Shown here in pieces: positions 25,567 to 36,909 of a DNA stretch of 64,000 nt; the first letter of the stretch is position 1, and each line of letters opens with the position of its first letter. The notes under the pieces are model-generated. The model did not search any database. It was not told the origin of the DNA and was given only the letters and a program-made list of their open reading frames with translations. Position numbers and translations under genes: made by a program. The DNA lies in contig NZ_CP009438.1 in the NCBI RefSeq assembly GCF_000761215.1, positions 744,001 through 808,000 of the forward strand, in the 5' to 3' direction. The stretch is from Streptomyces glaucescens (GTDB taxonomy: Bacteria; Actinomycetota; Actinomycetes; Streptomycetales; Streptomycetaceae).

Positions 25567-25640
25567 GGGGTGTTCCGTCAGGGGGTGTTCCGTCAGGGGG
25601 TGCCTCGTCGATCAAGCAGGATGGGTCGACGGGGCACCCC
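25567..25640. terminator. Bidirectional terminator with its arm triplicated
   Basis: Arms at 25597-25611 and 25626-25640 pair over 15 positions with one wobble and a 14-base loop, between convergent genes. The left arm (GGGGTGCCTCGTCGA) is preceded by two perfect 15-base copies of a related word starting GGGGTGTTCCGTCA (25567-25581, 25582-25596), as if the arm had been tandemly duplicated. Confidence 0.65.
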
Positions 25641-25679
25641 TGCGACGTCCCCGGGCTCCTGCGTGCCGCCCCGGTCGTC

Positions 25680-26078
25680 TCAGGGGCGGGCGAGGAGGGT
25701 GCGCACCCCGTCCGAGGTCAGGGTCAGTCCGTGGGCGGAGCTGGCATCGATGGTGAGCGACAGATCGTCGGAGGGCCACTGGGCGGCCAGGACGCCCAGC
25801 GGTACCAGGCGGTAGCGGGAGACGAAGGGCAGCAGCCCGGCCATCTCCAGCTCGGAGGTGAAGACGGGGACCACGGGCACGCCGTCCGGCTGCTCCAGGA
25901 CGGGCAGCGCCACGGTGGTGGGATCGGTCGCGTCGTCCTCCGGGACGTCGTCGGGCACGGGGACGAGCACGTCGCTGTGGGCGAGGGTGTCCAGCGCGGC
26001 CGTGTCCTCGGTGTCCAGGGCCAGCGCGTCGAGCGCCTGCTGGGCGGGGTTGGTGCCGTTGCCGGCGGGTGTGTCCAT
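25680..26078 (-). CDS. SseB-like domain protein
   Basis: 132 residues, soluble and acidic. The pattern LVPVPDD...ALPVLEQPDGVPVVPVFTSELEMAGLLP, followed by GLTLTSDGVRTLL, matches the SseB N-terminal domain, which is widespread in actinobacteria but without a settled function. The start is the ATG at 26078 (MDTPAGNGTNPAQQALDALA). It is convergent with nat and downstream of katG on the same strand, separated by 180 bases, so cotranscription with katG is possible but not evident. Confidence 0.75.
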   Translation of the reverse strand: MDTPAGNGTNPAQQALDALALDTEDTAALDTLAHSDVLVPVPDDVPEDDATDPTTVALPVLEQPDGVPVVPVFTSELEMAGLLPFVSRYRLVPLGVLAAQWPSDDLSLTIDASSAHGLTLTSDGVRTLLARP

Positions 26079-26257
26079 GGCGGACTCCCAGGTAGCTGCG
26101 GTCGTACACCGCGTCCGGGCCGGGATCGGACGGGCACAGTGTTCCTCGCGTACCCGAAGCGACCCGGACCATGCGTCCCCGCGCTCATCCGGCCGGTGGA
26201 CCGGGGAGCGGCCCGGGCCGGCGGGCCGGGAGGCCCACCGGTCCGGGTCCGAGCGCG

Positions 26258-28495
<2,238 letters not shown>

Positions 28496-28574
28496 CTAGT
28501 GATCACGGTGCTCAGAACTGCTGGTGCTCGGGAACTGCTGGTGCTCGCAACCGCTGGGCGCGGGCACGCCGCGC

Positions 28575-29012
28575 TCAGGAACTGCCGGTGGTGGAACAGG
28601 CGGGGCACAGGCCCCAGTAGACGACCTCGGCCTCGTCGACGACGAAGCCGAGGTCGTCCGAGGCGGTGAGGCAGGGCGCGTGACCGACCGCGCAGTCGAC
28701 GTCCGCGACGGCACCGCACGAACGGCACACGAGATGGTGGTGGTTGTCCCCGACACGGCCCTCGTAGAGGGTCGGGCTGCCCGGGGGCTCGATCCGGCGC
28801 ACCAGCCCTGCCGCGGCCAGCGCGTGCAGCGCCTCGTACACGGCCGGGAGGGAGATGTGCCCCACGCGTTCGCGGACGCCGGAGGCGATGGCCTCGGCGT
28901 CGAGGTGGCCGCCGTCCCGCACGGTTTCGAGCAGCGCGACACGGGCGGCCGTCACCCGCAGGCCGGCTCCCCGCAGTTCGTCGGCGGTGGTCGGCGTCCC
29001 GGGTGCGGTCAT
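28575..29012 (-). CDS. furA: Fur-family repressor (FurA/CatR type)
   Basis: 145 residues from ATG 29012; a TTG at 29021 is a less likely alternative. Winged-helix domain up to about residue 85 (LRVTAARVALLETV, ISLPAVYEALHALAAAGLV). Then the metal/redox half: HHH at 91-93, CRSC (C96, C99), an acidic/His region, and CPAC (C136, C139), which together form the structural zinc site. The direct link to katG makes this the peroxide-responsive repressor type known from Streptomyces and mycobacteria. The AT-rich stretch 29031-29065 just upstream probably contains its promoter and operator. Confidence 0.92.
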   Translation of the reverse strand: MTAPGTPTTADELRGAGLRVTAARVALLETVRDGGHLDAEAIASGVRERVGHISLPAVYEALHALAAAGLVRRIEPPGSPTLYEGRVGDNHHHLVCRSCGAVADVDCAVGHAPCLTASDDLGFVVDEAEVVYWGLCPACSTTGSS

Positions 29013-29109
29013 GGGGGTCAACCTACCGCCTAAACACGAACAATTAAAGAAAACAATGCGTTCAAGTCAGATGGACGTGGGCAGCCGCGCCGGCGGCGCC
29101 GGGGTGACG

Positions 29110-29308
29110 GGAGAACTGCCCGGCCGGGGACGGGCGGGCAGGGGACAACTGCCCGGCCGGGAAGGGACGGACAGCGGACAGCTCCCCGGCGGAGGACGGG
29201 CCGACAGACGACGACGCCCCGGCCGCGGACGAGCCGACAGACGACGACGCCCCGCCCGCGGACGGGCCGACAGGGACAACTCCCCGGCCGCGGACGAGCC
29301 GACAGGGG
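29110..29308. repeat. Degenerate 33-bp tandem repeat array
   Basis: About six head-to-tail units of roughly 33 bases fill the gap between the furA start and the next gene's stop. The clearest are 29194-29226, 29227-29259 and 29260-29291 (32 bases), plus a partial unit at 29292-29308; older, more diverged units extend left to about 29110. The consensus begins GGACGRGCCGACAG and ends CCCCGGCCGC. The units have no spacers, so this is not a CRISPR array. Copy number is likely variable between strains. Confidence 0.75.
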
Positions 29309-29310
29309 CG

Positions 29311-31371
29311 TCAGCCGCTGTGGACGGACACCTCGCGCAGCGAGTAGCCCCACTCGGTGCCCCGGATCAGCCCCTGGACGCGGACGTGACGGGCGGGAAC
29401 CGGCGTGAACCGCGCGGTGTCCAGTCCGCCGTCACCGGCCGTGGTGGACCAGACGGTCCGCCAGGTCTCGCCGTCGGCGGAGAGTTCGACGCGGTACGCC
29501 TTGGCGTAGGCGCGTTCCCAGTCGAGGGTGACGCGTCCGACGAGGTGGGTGGCGCCCAGGTCGAGTCGCAGCCACTGGGCGTCGCTCCACTCGCTGGCCC
29601 ACCGGGTGTCCCGGTCGCCGTCGACGGCCCGGCCGGGCGCGTAGGCGGTGAAGGGGTTCCACCATTCCGTGGAGCTGGCGGTGGCGCGGGCGCCCGCGGC
29701 GAGGTCGGTGCCCGCGCGGTGCCGTTCGGTGCCGCCCCAGGTGGTGAGGTAGGACTCGGCGCCGCGGAACAGGTCGTCGACGACGTCCTGGCCGCCGACC
29801 AGCCGGATGTCCTCGATCCAGTCGGGGACGAGCCCGTAGTGGGCGGCGCCGTCGGTGTTCAGGTCCCAGGTGCGCTGCCCGGTGGTCTGCCGGTCGATCA
29901 GGGATCCGCCGTCGGCGCTGCGGAACGGGTAGCGGACCGGGTTGCCGGTGTCCGTGCCGCGCGGGCCGGGCCAGCCGCCCACGCCGTTCATGTCGGTGCC
30001 GTAGCCGTAGCCGACGCCGTACTTGTCGCGCAGTGCCTCGGTGCGCTCCGCCTCCGCGACGAAGCCTTCGGAGCCGTGCATGTACTGGGCGACGAAGCCG
30101 CCGAGTCCGTAGACCCGCTCGGTCCAGTCCAGGTCCATCCAGCTGTGCGAGGAGAGCACGCCCGGGTAGGACCCGGCCTCGAAGATGTCGAGCACCCGGC
30201 CGGTGGCCTTGACGCTCATGTGGTCGATCTCCAGCATCATCTTGCGCTGCATCATGCCGCGCACGGCGTACTCGCCGAGTGCGGTCAGGCCGCGTACGTT
30301 GCAGCGCGCGTCCGCGTCGTAGGACGGGACGGACACGCCCGCCGGCAGCCGCTTCTCGGCCTCGGGGGCGGCGGCGAGCCCGATGGGGTTGTCGGCCTGC
30401 GGGCCCGCGCACTTCTCGGTCTTCCAGAAGGTGCCGGTGGACAGGAACTGCCCGACGTTGATGGCGGTGCCGAGCGTGCCGGAGTCGAAGCGCACGCCGC
30501 ACAGCGCGTTGTCGAACTTGTGGCAGAGGAACATGCTGCGCACGCCGAGCGCGTACAGCTCGTCCAGCCCCTTGTCGATGTCCTCCTTGTCGCACTGCGG
30601 CACGTCCAGGATCTGCTTGCAGCCGAACGGCTCGGAGGTCTCCACGCCCAGGACGACGGCCAGTTTGCCCTGTTCGATCACCCGGCGGGCCTGCGCGCTG
30701 TCGGTGACGATGCGGAACCAGCCCTTTCCGGGGCCGCCGTACATGCGGTCGACGTAGTCCTGGAGGTCGTACGTCAGTTTCGCCTGGAGCCGGATCGACG
30801 TCATCTCGTCGCAGCTGCGGTCCTTGAAGAAGTAGACCGAGCAGATCACGCCGTTGGTGACGAGGTCGTTGACCATGACCCGCTGGCCGCCGCGCCACGC
30901 CCGCTCCACCCACGCGTAGTAGTTCTGCTGGTGGGTGAGCGAGTCGTGCGCGGGCCAGTCCTTGAAGGTGGGCCAGCCGACCGGGTCGTGCCTGCCGTCA
31001 CCGCCGTTGGTGATGAAGTCGAAGATCGCCAAGGAGCCGTCGGGGTAATGCTCGGGGCAGTCCTTCAGGGCGTCGGAGATGCCGGCCTCGGAGAAGGGCC
31101 TGCCGCAGATGAGGCGGCCGCCGAAGGCCTCGTTGGAGAACAGGTGGTTGTGCGCGTCGACGAAGCCGCGGACCCGCCCCTGGGCGTCGGTGCCGGTGAA
31201 GGGCGCGCCCGTGACGTCGATCTGCGAGTCGGGCGCGGGGCGGGCGGCCGGGTTCCACCAGTCGTCGCCCGCGGCGGAGCTGGGGGTGGGGCCGAGGGCC
31301 ATGGCCAGGACGAGGAGGAGCAGCGTCATGACGGTGACGCCGCTGCGGCTGCGGTACGAGCGTCGGGCCAT
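29311..31371 (-). CDS. Secreted amidohydrolase-like protein with C-terminal discoidin (F5/8 C) domain
   Basis: 686 residues. Signal peptide about 1-35 (basic MARRSYRSRSG, then a Leu/Ala-rich core ending SSAAG). The catalytic-looking part carries DAHNHLF at 72-78, an HxH metal motif at the start of a barrel, plus later histidines in LEIDHMSVKA and LSSHSWMDLD, as in amidohydrolase or membrane-dipeptidase (M19-like) enzymes. From about residue 545 an F5/8-type sugar-binding module follows (ARATASSTEWWNPFTAYAPGRAVDGDRDTRWAS...). Substrate unknown. ATG 31371 was chosen because GGGAG lies five bases upstream; the GTG two codons earlier abuts it. Its stop is right beside the tandem repeat array. Confidence 0.78.
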   Translation of the reverse strand: MARRSYRSRSGVTVMTLLLLVLAMALGPTPSSAAGDDWWNPAARPAPDSQIDVTGAPFTGTDAQGRVRGFVDAHNHLFSNEAFGGRLICGRPFSEAGISDALKDCPEHYPDGSLAIFDFITNGGDGRHDPVGWPTFKDWPAHDSLTHQQNYYAWVERAWRGGQRVMVNDLVTNGVICSVYFFKDRSCDEMTSIRLQAKLTYDLQDYVDRMYGGPGKGWFRIVTDSAQARRVIEQGKLAVVLGVETSEPFGCKQILDVPQCDKEDIDKGLDELYALGVRSMFLCHKFDNALCGVRFDSGTLGTAINVGQFLSTGTFWKTEKCAGPQADNPIGLAAAPEAEKRLPAGVSVPSYDADARCNVRGLTALGEYAVRGMMQRKMMLEIDHMSVKATGRVLDIFEAGSYPGVLSSHSWMDLDWTERVYGLGGFVAQYMHGSEGFVAEAERTEALRDKYGVGYGYGTDMNGVGGWPGPRGTDTGNPVRYPFRSADGGSLIDRQTTGQRTWDLNTDGAAHYGLVPDWIEDIRLVGGQDVVDDLFRGAESYLTTWGGTERHRAGTDLAAGARATASSTEWWNPFTAYAPGRAVDGDRDTRWASEWSDAQWLRLDLGATHLVGRVTLDWERAYAKAYRVELSADGETWRTVWSTTAGDGGLDTARFTPVPARHVRVQGLIRGTEWGYSLREVSVHSG

Positions 31372-31849
31372 GACCACTCCCTTGTGTTGTCATGCTCACG
31401 CAAGTGATCCGACGAGGATCGCGACTCGCCGCCCGGGAGTCAAGACTCGGCGCCCACCGCGGCTCGGGATCCGGCCAGGACGGCACGGCCACGGGCCGGC
31501 CGCCGGTGGCCGGCCCGCGCGGGCCCCTCGCGTACGCCCCCCGCGCATCGACGCCCCGGTCGGCACCGCCGGGAAGATCTGCCGGCAACTGCCGCGCGGC
31601 ACCCTGCCGTTCCGCCGCGGCCGCCGGTCCTGCCGGCCCGCCCGGAACTCCGCGCGCCGCGCCGCTCACCCGGACGGGACACCCTGAGGTGCCGGCGGTC
31701 CGGCCGGCGGCGCGCCGGCGGGCGGCGGGACGCGGGCGCACCCTCCTGGTGCGGGACTGACCGGCCCGACCGCCCGCCCCGCGCCCCGGGGCACCGCCAC
31801 GGTTCACGCGGTCACGGCGGCGGCCACGTGCTCGTCGCGGTCCGCGGAC
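31372..31849. other. Gene-free stretch of 478 bases
   Basis: Upstream region of the secreted amidohydrolase-like gene and downstream of a secreted hydrolase. It is GC-rich with low-complexity GGCGCGCCGG-type sequence. Open frames present have Arg/Pro/Gly-rich translations without family resemblance. I see no RNA gene or clear promoter. Confidence 0.5.
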
Positions 31850-33307
31850 TCATCGCCGCCCGGACAGGGGGCAGGAGGTCAGCAGGTCCACGGCGTCCGC
31901 CCCGGCGGGCCGGGCGACCGTGCGGGAGGCGGGCGGCCGGTGCCCCCGGGCGAGCCAGTCCTCGAGCGCGGTGAACGCCGAGCGGTGGCAGGGGGTGAGG
32001 GGGCGCAGCCGGTCCGGGAAGGCGTCGACGAGCGCGTCGGCGTGGGTGCCGTCCTCGATCCGGTAGTAGCGGTGCAGCCGGCCGCGCCCGGCGTCGTCGA
32101 CCATACGGGCGTAGACGTCGGAGTCCCGGCCGATCGGCAGCAGGACGTCGAGCGTGCCGTGCAGGGTGATCAGCGGCTTGCCGATCCGCCCGGTGAGCGC
32201 GATCCCCGCCACGGCCCGCCGCACCTCGTCGGGGCGCGCCGCGTAGTCGTAGTCGGCGTCGCAGCCCGGGGTGGGCGCGCAGTACGGTGTGCCGGCCTCC
32301 GTGGCCCCGTCGTAGCCGGGGTCGAGTTCCTCGCGGTAGATGCGCTGGGTCAGGTCCCAGTAGACCTGGTGGTGGTACGGCCAGAGGAACTCCGAGCCGG
32401 CCGGGAACCCGGCGGTGTGCAGCGCGGCCCGCGCCCGCTCGGCGTCCGGCCCGCCCGCGGCGTACCGGGGGTAGGCGCGCAGCGCCTGGGGCAGGAAGTG
32501 GAGCAGCGTCGGGCCGTCGGCGCGCCACAGGGTGCCCTCCCAGTCCACCCCGCCGTCGTAGAGCTCGGGGTGGTTCTCGAGCTGCCAGCGCACCAGGTAA
32601 CCGCCGTTGGACATTCCCGTCACCAGGGTGCGCGACGGCGGGCGCAGGTAGCGCCGGGCGACCGCCGCGCGGGCGGCCCTGGTGAGCTGGGTGAGCCGGT
32701 GGTTCCACTCGGCGATGGCGTCGCCCGGGGCGCCGCCGTCCCGGTGGAAGGCGAGGCCGGTGTTGCCCTTGTCGGTGGCGGCGTAGGCGTAGCCACGGGC
32801 GAGGACCCAGTCGGCGATGGCCCGGTCGTTGGCGTACTGCTCGCGGTTGCCGGGGGTGCCGGCCACCACCAGGCCGCCGTTCCAGCGGTCGGGCAGGCGG
32901 AGGACGAACTGGGCGTCGTGGTTCCAGCCGTGGTTGGTGTTGGTGGTGGACGAGTCGGGGAAGTAGCCGTCGATCTGGATGCCCGGGACCCCGCTCGGCA
33001 CCGCCAGGTCCTTCGGGGTGAGCCCGGCCCAGTCGGCGGGGTCCGTGTGCCCGGAGGCGGCCGTCCCGGCCGTGGTCAGCTCCGCCAGGCAGGCCGCCCG
33101 CTGACGCTCGGCACCGGGCACGCGCACCCGGTCCAGGCGGGCGCAGTGGGAATCGGCGCCGGCGGACGCGGACGCCGCCGGGGCCGCGGTGGTGGCCGTG
33201 GTGGTCGCCGTCGCCGGTGAGGAGGTGAGGACGAGTGCGGTCAGGGCGAGTGCGGCCGGTGCGCCGCGTGACCAGAAGCGGGGTGCGGAACCGCGGGCGT
33301 GACGCAT
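31850..33307 (-). CDS. Secreted alpha/beta hydrolase (tannase or 3-hydroxybutyrate-oligomer-hydrolase-like)
   Basis: 485 residues, signal peptide about 1-35 (ALALTALVLTSSPATAT). The alpha/beta-hydrolase triad is suggested by Ser in GMSNGGYL, Asp in HGTLDVLLP and His in EDGTHADAL. Cysteine pairs (SHCARL, RAACLAE, TPYCAPTPGCD) suit an extracellular enzyme. The region GIQIDGYFPDSS...WNHDAQFVLRLPDRWNGGLVVAGTPGNREQYANDRAIADW resembles both tannase/feruloyl-esterase and 3-hydroxybutyrate oligomer hydrolase groups. It is divergent from a PHB-depolymerase-type gene 189 bases away, which tips the balance slightly to polyester oligomers. Substrate remains uncertain. Confidence 0.75.
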   Translation of the reverse strand: MRHARGSAPRFWSRGAPAALALTALVLTSSPATATTTATTAAPAASASAGADSHCARLDRVRVPGAERQRAACLAELTTAGTAASGHTDPADWAGLTPKDLAVPSGVPGIQIDGYFPDSSTTNTNHGWNHDAQFVLRLPDRWNGGLVVAGTPGNREQYANDRAIADWVLARGYAYAATDKGNTGLAFHRDGGAPGDAIAEWNHRLTQLTRAARAAVARRYLRPPSRTLVTGMSNGGYLVRWQLENHPELYDGGVDWEGTLWRADGPTLLHFLPQALRAYPRYAAGGPDAERARAALHTAGFPAGSEFLWPYHHQVYWDLTQRIYREELDPGYDGATEAGTPYCAPTPGCDADYDYAARPDEVRRAVAGIALTGRIGKPLITLHGTLDVLLPIGRDSDVYARMVDDAGRGRLHRYYRIEDGTHADALVDAFPDRLRPLTPCHRSAFTALEDWLARGHRPPASRTVARPAGADAVDLLTSCPLSGRR

Positions 33308-33496
33308 CGGCTGCCTCCGGGATCGAGTGCGTGGATGCGCGGGAGGTTAGGCCGCCGCGAGCGGACGTGACCATGGAGGGCCGTCACACAGCACGGTCGC
33401 TCGACCTGGTGGCGGCACCCATGCCGCTGAGCCGGGGCCGCCTCGATGATGCCCCCACTCGCCGTCCCGACGTCCCGCCCCGAGGAGGCAGTCGCC

Positions 33497-34966
33497 ATGA
33501 GAGATCCCCGCCGGCCCGCCGGGGGCCGCCGCCGTTCCGGCTCAGGCGTCCGCCGCCGGATCGCCGCCGCGGTGGGCGCCCTCGCCGTCACCGCCGGCCT
33601 GGTGGCCGCGGGCCCGCCCGCCTCCGCCGCGGGCCTGACCCGGGTCACCGGTTTCGGCACCAACCCCGGCAACCTCGCCATGTACGGCTACGTCCCCGAC
33701 GCCCTGCCCTCCGGCGCGCCCCTGGTCGTGGCCCTGCACGGCTGCACGCAGAGCGCGAGCGACTACTACACCCACTCGGGGTGGCCGCAGCTCGCCGACC
33801 GCCTCGGCTTCGCGGTGGTCTTCCCGGAGACGAGCAGCGCGAACAACGCCACCTCGTGCTTCAACTGGTTCGAGCCGGGCGACAGCGTGCGCGGCGGCGG
33901 CGAGGCCCTGTCGATCAGGCAGATGGTCGACAAGGCGGTCGCGCAGTACGGCAGCGACCCCCGGCGCGTGTACGTCACGGGCCTGTCCGCGGGCGGCGGC
34001 ATGACGGCGAACCTGCTCGCCGCGTATCCCGATGTCTTCGCGGGCGGTTCCATCGCCGCCGGGCTGCCCGCCCACTGCGCGGGCAGCGTCAGCGCGGCGT
34101 ACACCTGCATGTACGGCCCGCCCGACCGTACCCCGGCGCAGTGGGGCGACCTGGTGCGGGCCGCCGCCCCCGCCGGCACCGCCTCGTGGCCGCGGGTGGC
34201 GATCTGGCAGGGCACCGCCGACACCACGGTCCGGCCCGCCAACGCGAGCGAGCTGCGCGACCAGTGGACGAACGTGTGGGGCATCTCCCCGACCCCCTCC
34301 CGCACCGTGAGCCTGACCGGGGGCACCACGCTCAGCGTCCACGACGACGCCTCCGGCCGGCCCGCGGTCGAGGTGTACTCGGTCTCCGGCATGGCGCACG
34401 GGCTCCCGGTCGACCCCGGCAGCGGCGCCGGGCAGTGCGGCAGCACCGGCACGTACTACCTCGACACCATCTGCTCCGCCCACCACACCGCACGGCTTTG
34501 GGGCCTGGACGGTGACGGCGGGGATCCCGGAACGCTGCCCGCCCCCACGGGGCTGACCGTCACCGGGACCACCGACACGAGCGTGACCCTGCGCTGGAAC
34601 GCGGTCGCCGGGGCGGAGTCGTACCAGGTCCACCGCGGCGGTACGAAGGTCGCGGACACCGCGTCCACCGCGCACACCGACGGCGGCCTGGCCACCGGCA
34701 CGGCCTACCGCTACACCGTGACCGCCGTCGACCCCGCCGGCCGCGTGGGCGCCGCCTCCACCGCCGTGACCGCGACCACCACGGGGTTCACGCCCACCTG
34801 TCACACGGCGAGCACCTACGACCACACGGTCGCCCAACGCGCCTGGGCGAGCGGCGGCCGCGCCTACGCCAGGGGCTCCGACGAGTACCTGGGCCTGTGG
34901 AACACTTTCACCGTCCGGACGCTGAAGCAGACCGCGCCGGGTCATTACGTGACGGGCGGCTGCTGA
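33497..34966 (+). CDS. Secreted PHB-depolymerase-type esterase with fibronectin III domain
   Basis: 489 residues from ATG 33497, preferred because GGAGG lies eight bases upstream. Signal peptide about 1-45. The catalytic domain matches type 1 short-chain PHA depolymerase / feruloyl esterase (LpqC-like) proteins: LVVALHGCTQSASDYY (oxyanion), GLSAGGGMT (nucleophile Ser), WQGTADTTV (Asp) and SGMAHGLPV (His). A FN3 domain follows (APTGLTVTGTTDTSVTLRWNAV), then a C-terminal segment (THTASTYDH-like, ending KQTAPGHYVTGGC) resembling substrate-binding modules of such enzymes. It probably degrades extracellular polyester or esterified plant polymer. Confidence 0.87.
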   Translation: MRDPRRPAGGRRRSGSGVRRRIAAAVGALAVTAGLVAAGPPASAAGLTRVTGFGTNPGNLAMYGYVPDALPSGAPLVVALHGCTQSASDYYTHSGWPQLADRLGFAVVFPETSSANNATSCFNWFEPGDSVRGGGEALSIRQMVDKAVAQYGSDPRRVYVTGLSAGGGMTANLLAAYPDVFAGGSIAAGLPAHCAGSVSAAYTCMYGPPDRTPAQWGDLVRAAAPAGTASWPRVAIWQGTADTTVRPANASELRDQWTNVWGISPTPSRTVSLTGGTTLSVHDDASGRPAVEVYSVSGMAHGLPVDPGSGAGQCGSTGTYYLDTICSAHHTARLWGLDGDGGDPGTLPAPTGLTVTGTTDTSVTLRWNAVAGAESYQVHRGGTKVADTASTAHTDGGLATGTAYRYTVTAVDPAGRVGAASTAVTATTTGFTPTCHTASTYDHTVAQRAWASGGRAYARGSDEYLGLWNTFTVRTLKQTAPGHYVTGGC

Positions 34967-34982
34967 GCCCCGCGACGCGCCG

Positions 34983-35624
34983 TCACCGCTTGCGCAGGAG
35001 CAGGCGCCCGTGCTGGAAGCGCTCGTTCTCGAGGGGCTGCCGCAGCATGCGGCCCACCTCCTCGAACCCGGCGGCGCCCGCCAGGCCCGCGAGCCGGTCG
35101 ATGGGCCACCGGTAGGCGGTGGTGACCTTGTGGGCGAAGGGTGACAAGGGCTCTCCCCCCGACTCGAAGAAACCGAGGAGGAGCTGGCCGCCGGGCGCCA
35201 GCACCCGGTGGAACTCCGCCAGGTACACGGGTACGTCGGCGGGGGCCGCGTGGATGAGCGAGTACCAGGAGACGATGCCGCCGAGGGTGCCGTCGGCGAC
35301 GTCCAGCGCGGCCATGGACCCGACGGAGAACGGCAGGTCCGGGTAGCGCTCGCGGGCGTGCGCGATCAGGGCTTCCGACAGGTCGACGCCGAAGACGTCG
35401 AGGCCCAGGTCGCGCAGGTGGGCCGCCAGGTACCCGGGGCCGCAGCCCAGGTCCCCCACCGGGCCCGGCCCGGCCTGGCGGACGAGGCCCGCGAACGCCT
35501 CGACGATGGCGCGGTCGAGCGGGAGGCGGGCCAGGCCGTCCCCCACCAGGGCGACGTACTGCGGCGCGATGGCGTCGTACGCCCGGGCCGTGGTGTGCAG
35601 GCGGGACGCGTCGATGGCGGGCAA
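34983..35624 (-). CDS. SAM-dependent methyltransferase, class I
   Basis: 213 residues. The TTG at 35624 is chosen as start because AGGAGG lies six bases upstream and the family N-terminus (ARAYDAIAPQYVAL) follows closely. Motif I is VGDLGCGPGYLAAHL, with a downstream acidic loop FGVDLSEALI and post-motif GGIVSWYSLIHAAP. This is a Methyltransf_11/25-type small-molecule methyltransferase with unknown substrate. It is convergent with the PHB-depolymerase-type gene, with only 16 bases between the stops. Confidence 0.85.
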   Translation of the reverse strand: MPAIDASRLHTTARAYDAIAPQYVALVGDGLARLPLDRAIVEAFAGLVRQAGPGPVGDLGCGPGYLAAHLRDLGLDVFGVDLSEALIAHARERYPDLPFSVGSMAALDVADGTLGGIVSWYSLIHAAPADVPVYLAEFHRVLAPGGQLLLGFFESGGEPLSPFAHKVTTAYRWPIDRLAGLAGAAGFEEVGRMLRQPLENERFQHGRLLLRKR

Positions 35625-35779
35625 GCCGGTCCTCCTGGTCGGTGGACGGTCGGTCGGCGGCGGGCGGCTCGGCGCCGGGGGGCGCGATGCGCACGGGCTC
35701 GTCCACGATGGCGTCCGCCATCCGGTCGAGCGCCCAACCAGTCTCGCACGACGGGCAGTCGGGGGCGGGCGGCAGCCGG

Positions 35780-36169
35780 TCAGTTCTCCTGGATCACGGA
35801 GAGCACGTTCCCCGCCGGGTCGGTGAACCAGGCGATCGCCGCCGGGCCCTCTTCGCCCCGGACGACGCCCTTCTCGTCGTGGCCGAACTCGGGATAGCGC
35901 TCCAGCGTCACACCGCGCCGTTCCAGTTCGGCGACGGCGGCGTCGATGTCGTCCACGGGGAAGTTGAGAACGGTGAACGTCGCCGGGGCGTGCGTCGCCT
36001 TGGCGTAGACGAAGACCCGCGCGCCGCTGCCCAGCTTGACGACCAGCGTCTCCATGGGAGCCTGCCCGGCCTCCTCCACCTCGAGGCCGAGCGTCTCGCC
36101 GTAGAAGCGGCGGGCCGCGCCGAGGTCGTCGACCGAGAAGCCGCTGTAGGCCTGGGACTGTCCGAACAT
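35780..36169 (-). CDS. VOC/glyoxalase superfamily protein
   Basis: 129 residues, the two-module beta-alpha-beta-beta-beta fold of the vicinal oxygen chelate superfamily: [26 protein letters not shown] in the first half, [19 protein letters not shown] and [14 protein letters not shown] in the second. Glu near the C-terminus is often a metal ligand, but a complete metal set is not obvious. A resistance or small-molecule-binding role is possible; the substrate is unknown. Starts at ATG 36169. Confidence 0.85.
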   Translation of the reverse strand: MFGQSQAYSGFSVDDLGAARRFYGETLGLEVEEAGQAPMETLVVKLGSGARVFVYAKATHAPATFTVLNFPVDDIDAAVAELERRGVTLERYPEFGHDEKGVVRGEEGPAAIAWFTDPAGNVLSVIQEN

Positions 36170-36375
36170 GCCGTGTGTCTCCTTCACGGGTGAGCCGGTC
36201 TCGACACCCCAGGGCACACCAGCCGCCCCGGCGCCCCGCCCCGCGCCACGCGGGCGGCGCCCGGATGGTCGTGCGCCCTTCACCCGCGGGAAGCGCTCGT
36301 GCGCCGGCGCGGGTGCCGGCGCGGGCGCGCCCGCCTGCCGGTGCCGGACCGGCAGGTCCGGGTACTCGGCGCGGC

Positions 36376-36909
36376 ATGATGACACGAGCGGTATGGCAGG
36401 GACTGATCGCCGGTACGGCCGGAGTCGCGGCGATGACGCTGGGCGAGAAGCTGGAGCAGCGGCTGACCGGGCGCCCCGATTCGCACGTCCCGGCGCGCAC
36501 GCTGCAGCGCCTGGCCGGGCTGCCCGAGCGCCCGGGGCACCGGGCGGTGCCGGTGAACTGGGTCATGCACGTCGGCCAGGGCGCCCTGCTCGGTGTCCTG
36601 CGGTCGGTCATGGCACAGGCGGGGCTGCGCGGCCCGTCGGCTTCGGCGCAGTTCGCGGTCGTACGGCTGACCAGCGACCAGGTCCTGGAGAACGCCACCG
36701 GCGTCGGCGCCCCGCCGCCGACCTGGCCGCGTGCCGAGCTGGCGGTCGACCTGCTGCACAAGGCGGTGTACGCGTTCGCCGCCGGCGCCGTCGCGGACGC
36801 GCTGGCGGCCCGCAACGGTCCCGGGCCGGGGCAGCGGCACGCGGGCCGCCGTCCGGGCCGGCACGCCGACGCGGGTCCGCTGCCGCGTGATCAGGCCTGG
36901 GGCCGCTGA
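36376..36909 (+). CDS. Uncharacterised small membrane protein
   Basis: 177 residues from ATG 36376 ([39 protein letters not shown]). The opening [13 protein letters not shown] helix with a following TGRPDS resembles a family of actinobacterial membrane proteins of unknown function. Further hydrophobic stretches lie at [16 protein letters not shown] and [18 protein letters not shown]. The C-terminal 35 residues are polar and Arg/Gly-rich. It is divergent from the VOC gene and overlaps the end of the convergent CtaG-like gene by 19 bases. Confidence 0.65.
   Translation: MMTRAVWQGLIAGTAGVAAMTLGEKLEQRLTGRPDSHVPARTLQRLAGLPERPGHRAVPVNWVMHVGQGALLGVLRSVMAQAGLRGPSASAQFAVVRLTSDQVLENATGVGAPPPTWPRAELAVDLLHKAVYAFAAGAVADALAARNGPGPGQRHAGRRPGRHADAGPLPRDQAWGR

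Noticed and set aside
29110..29308. Tandem repeats as a CRISPR array
   Set aside because: Units are directly adjacent without unique spacers, are degenerate, and no cas genes are present.
31396..31760. Small open frames in the gap upstream of the secreted amidohydrolase-like gene
   Set aside because: Arg/Pro/Gly-rich translations on both strands, no ribosome sites, no family resemblance.
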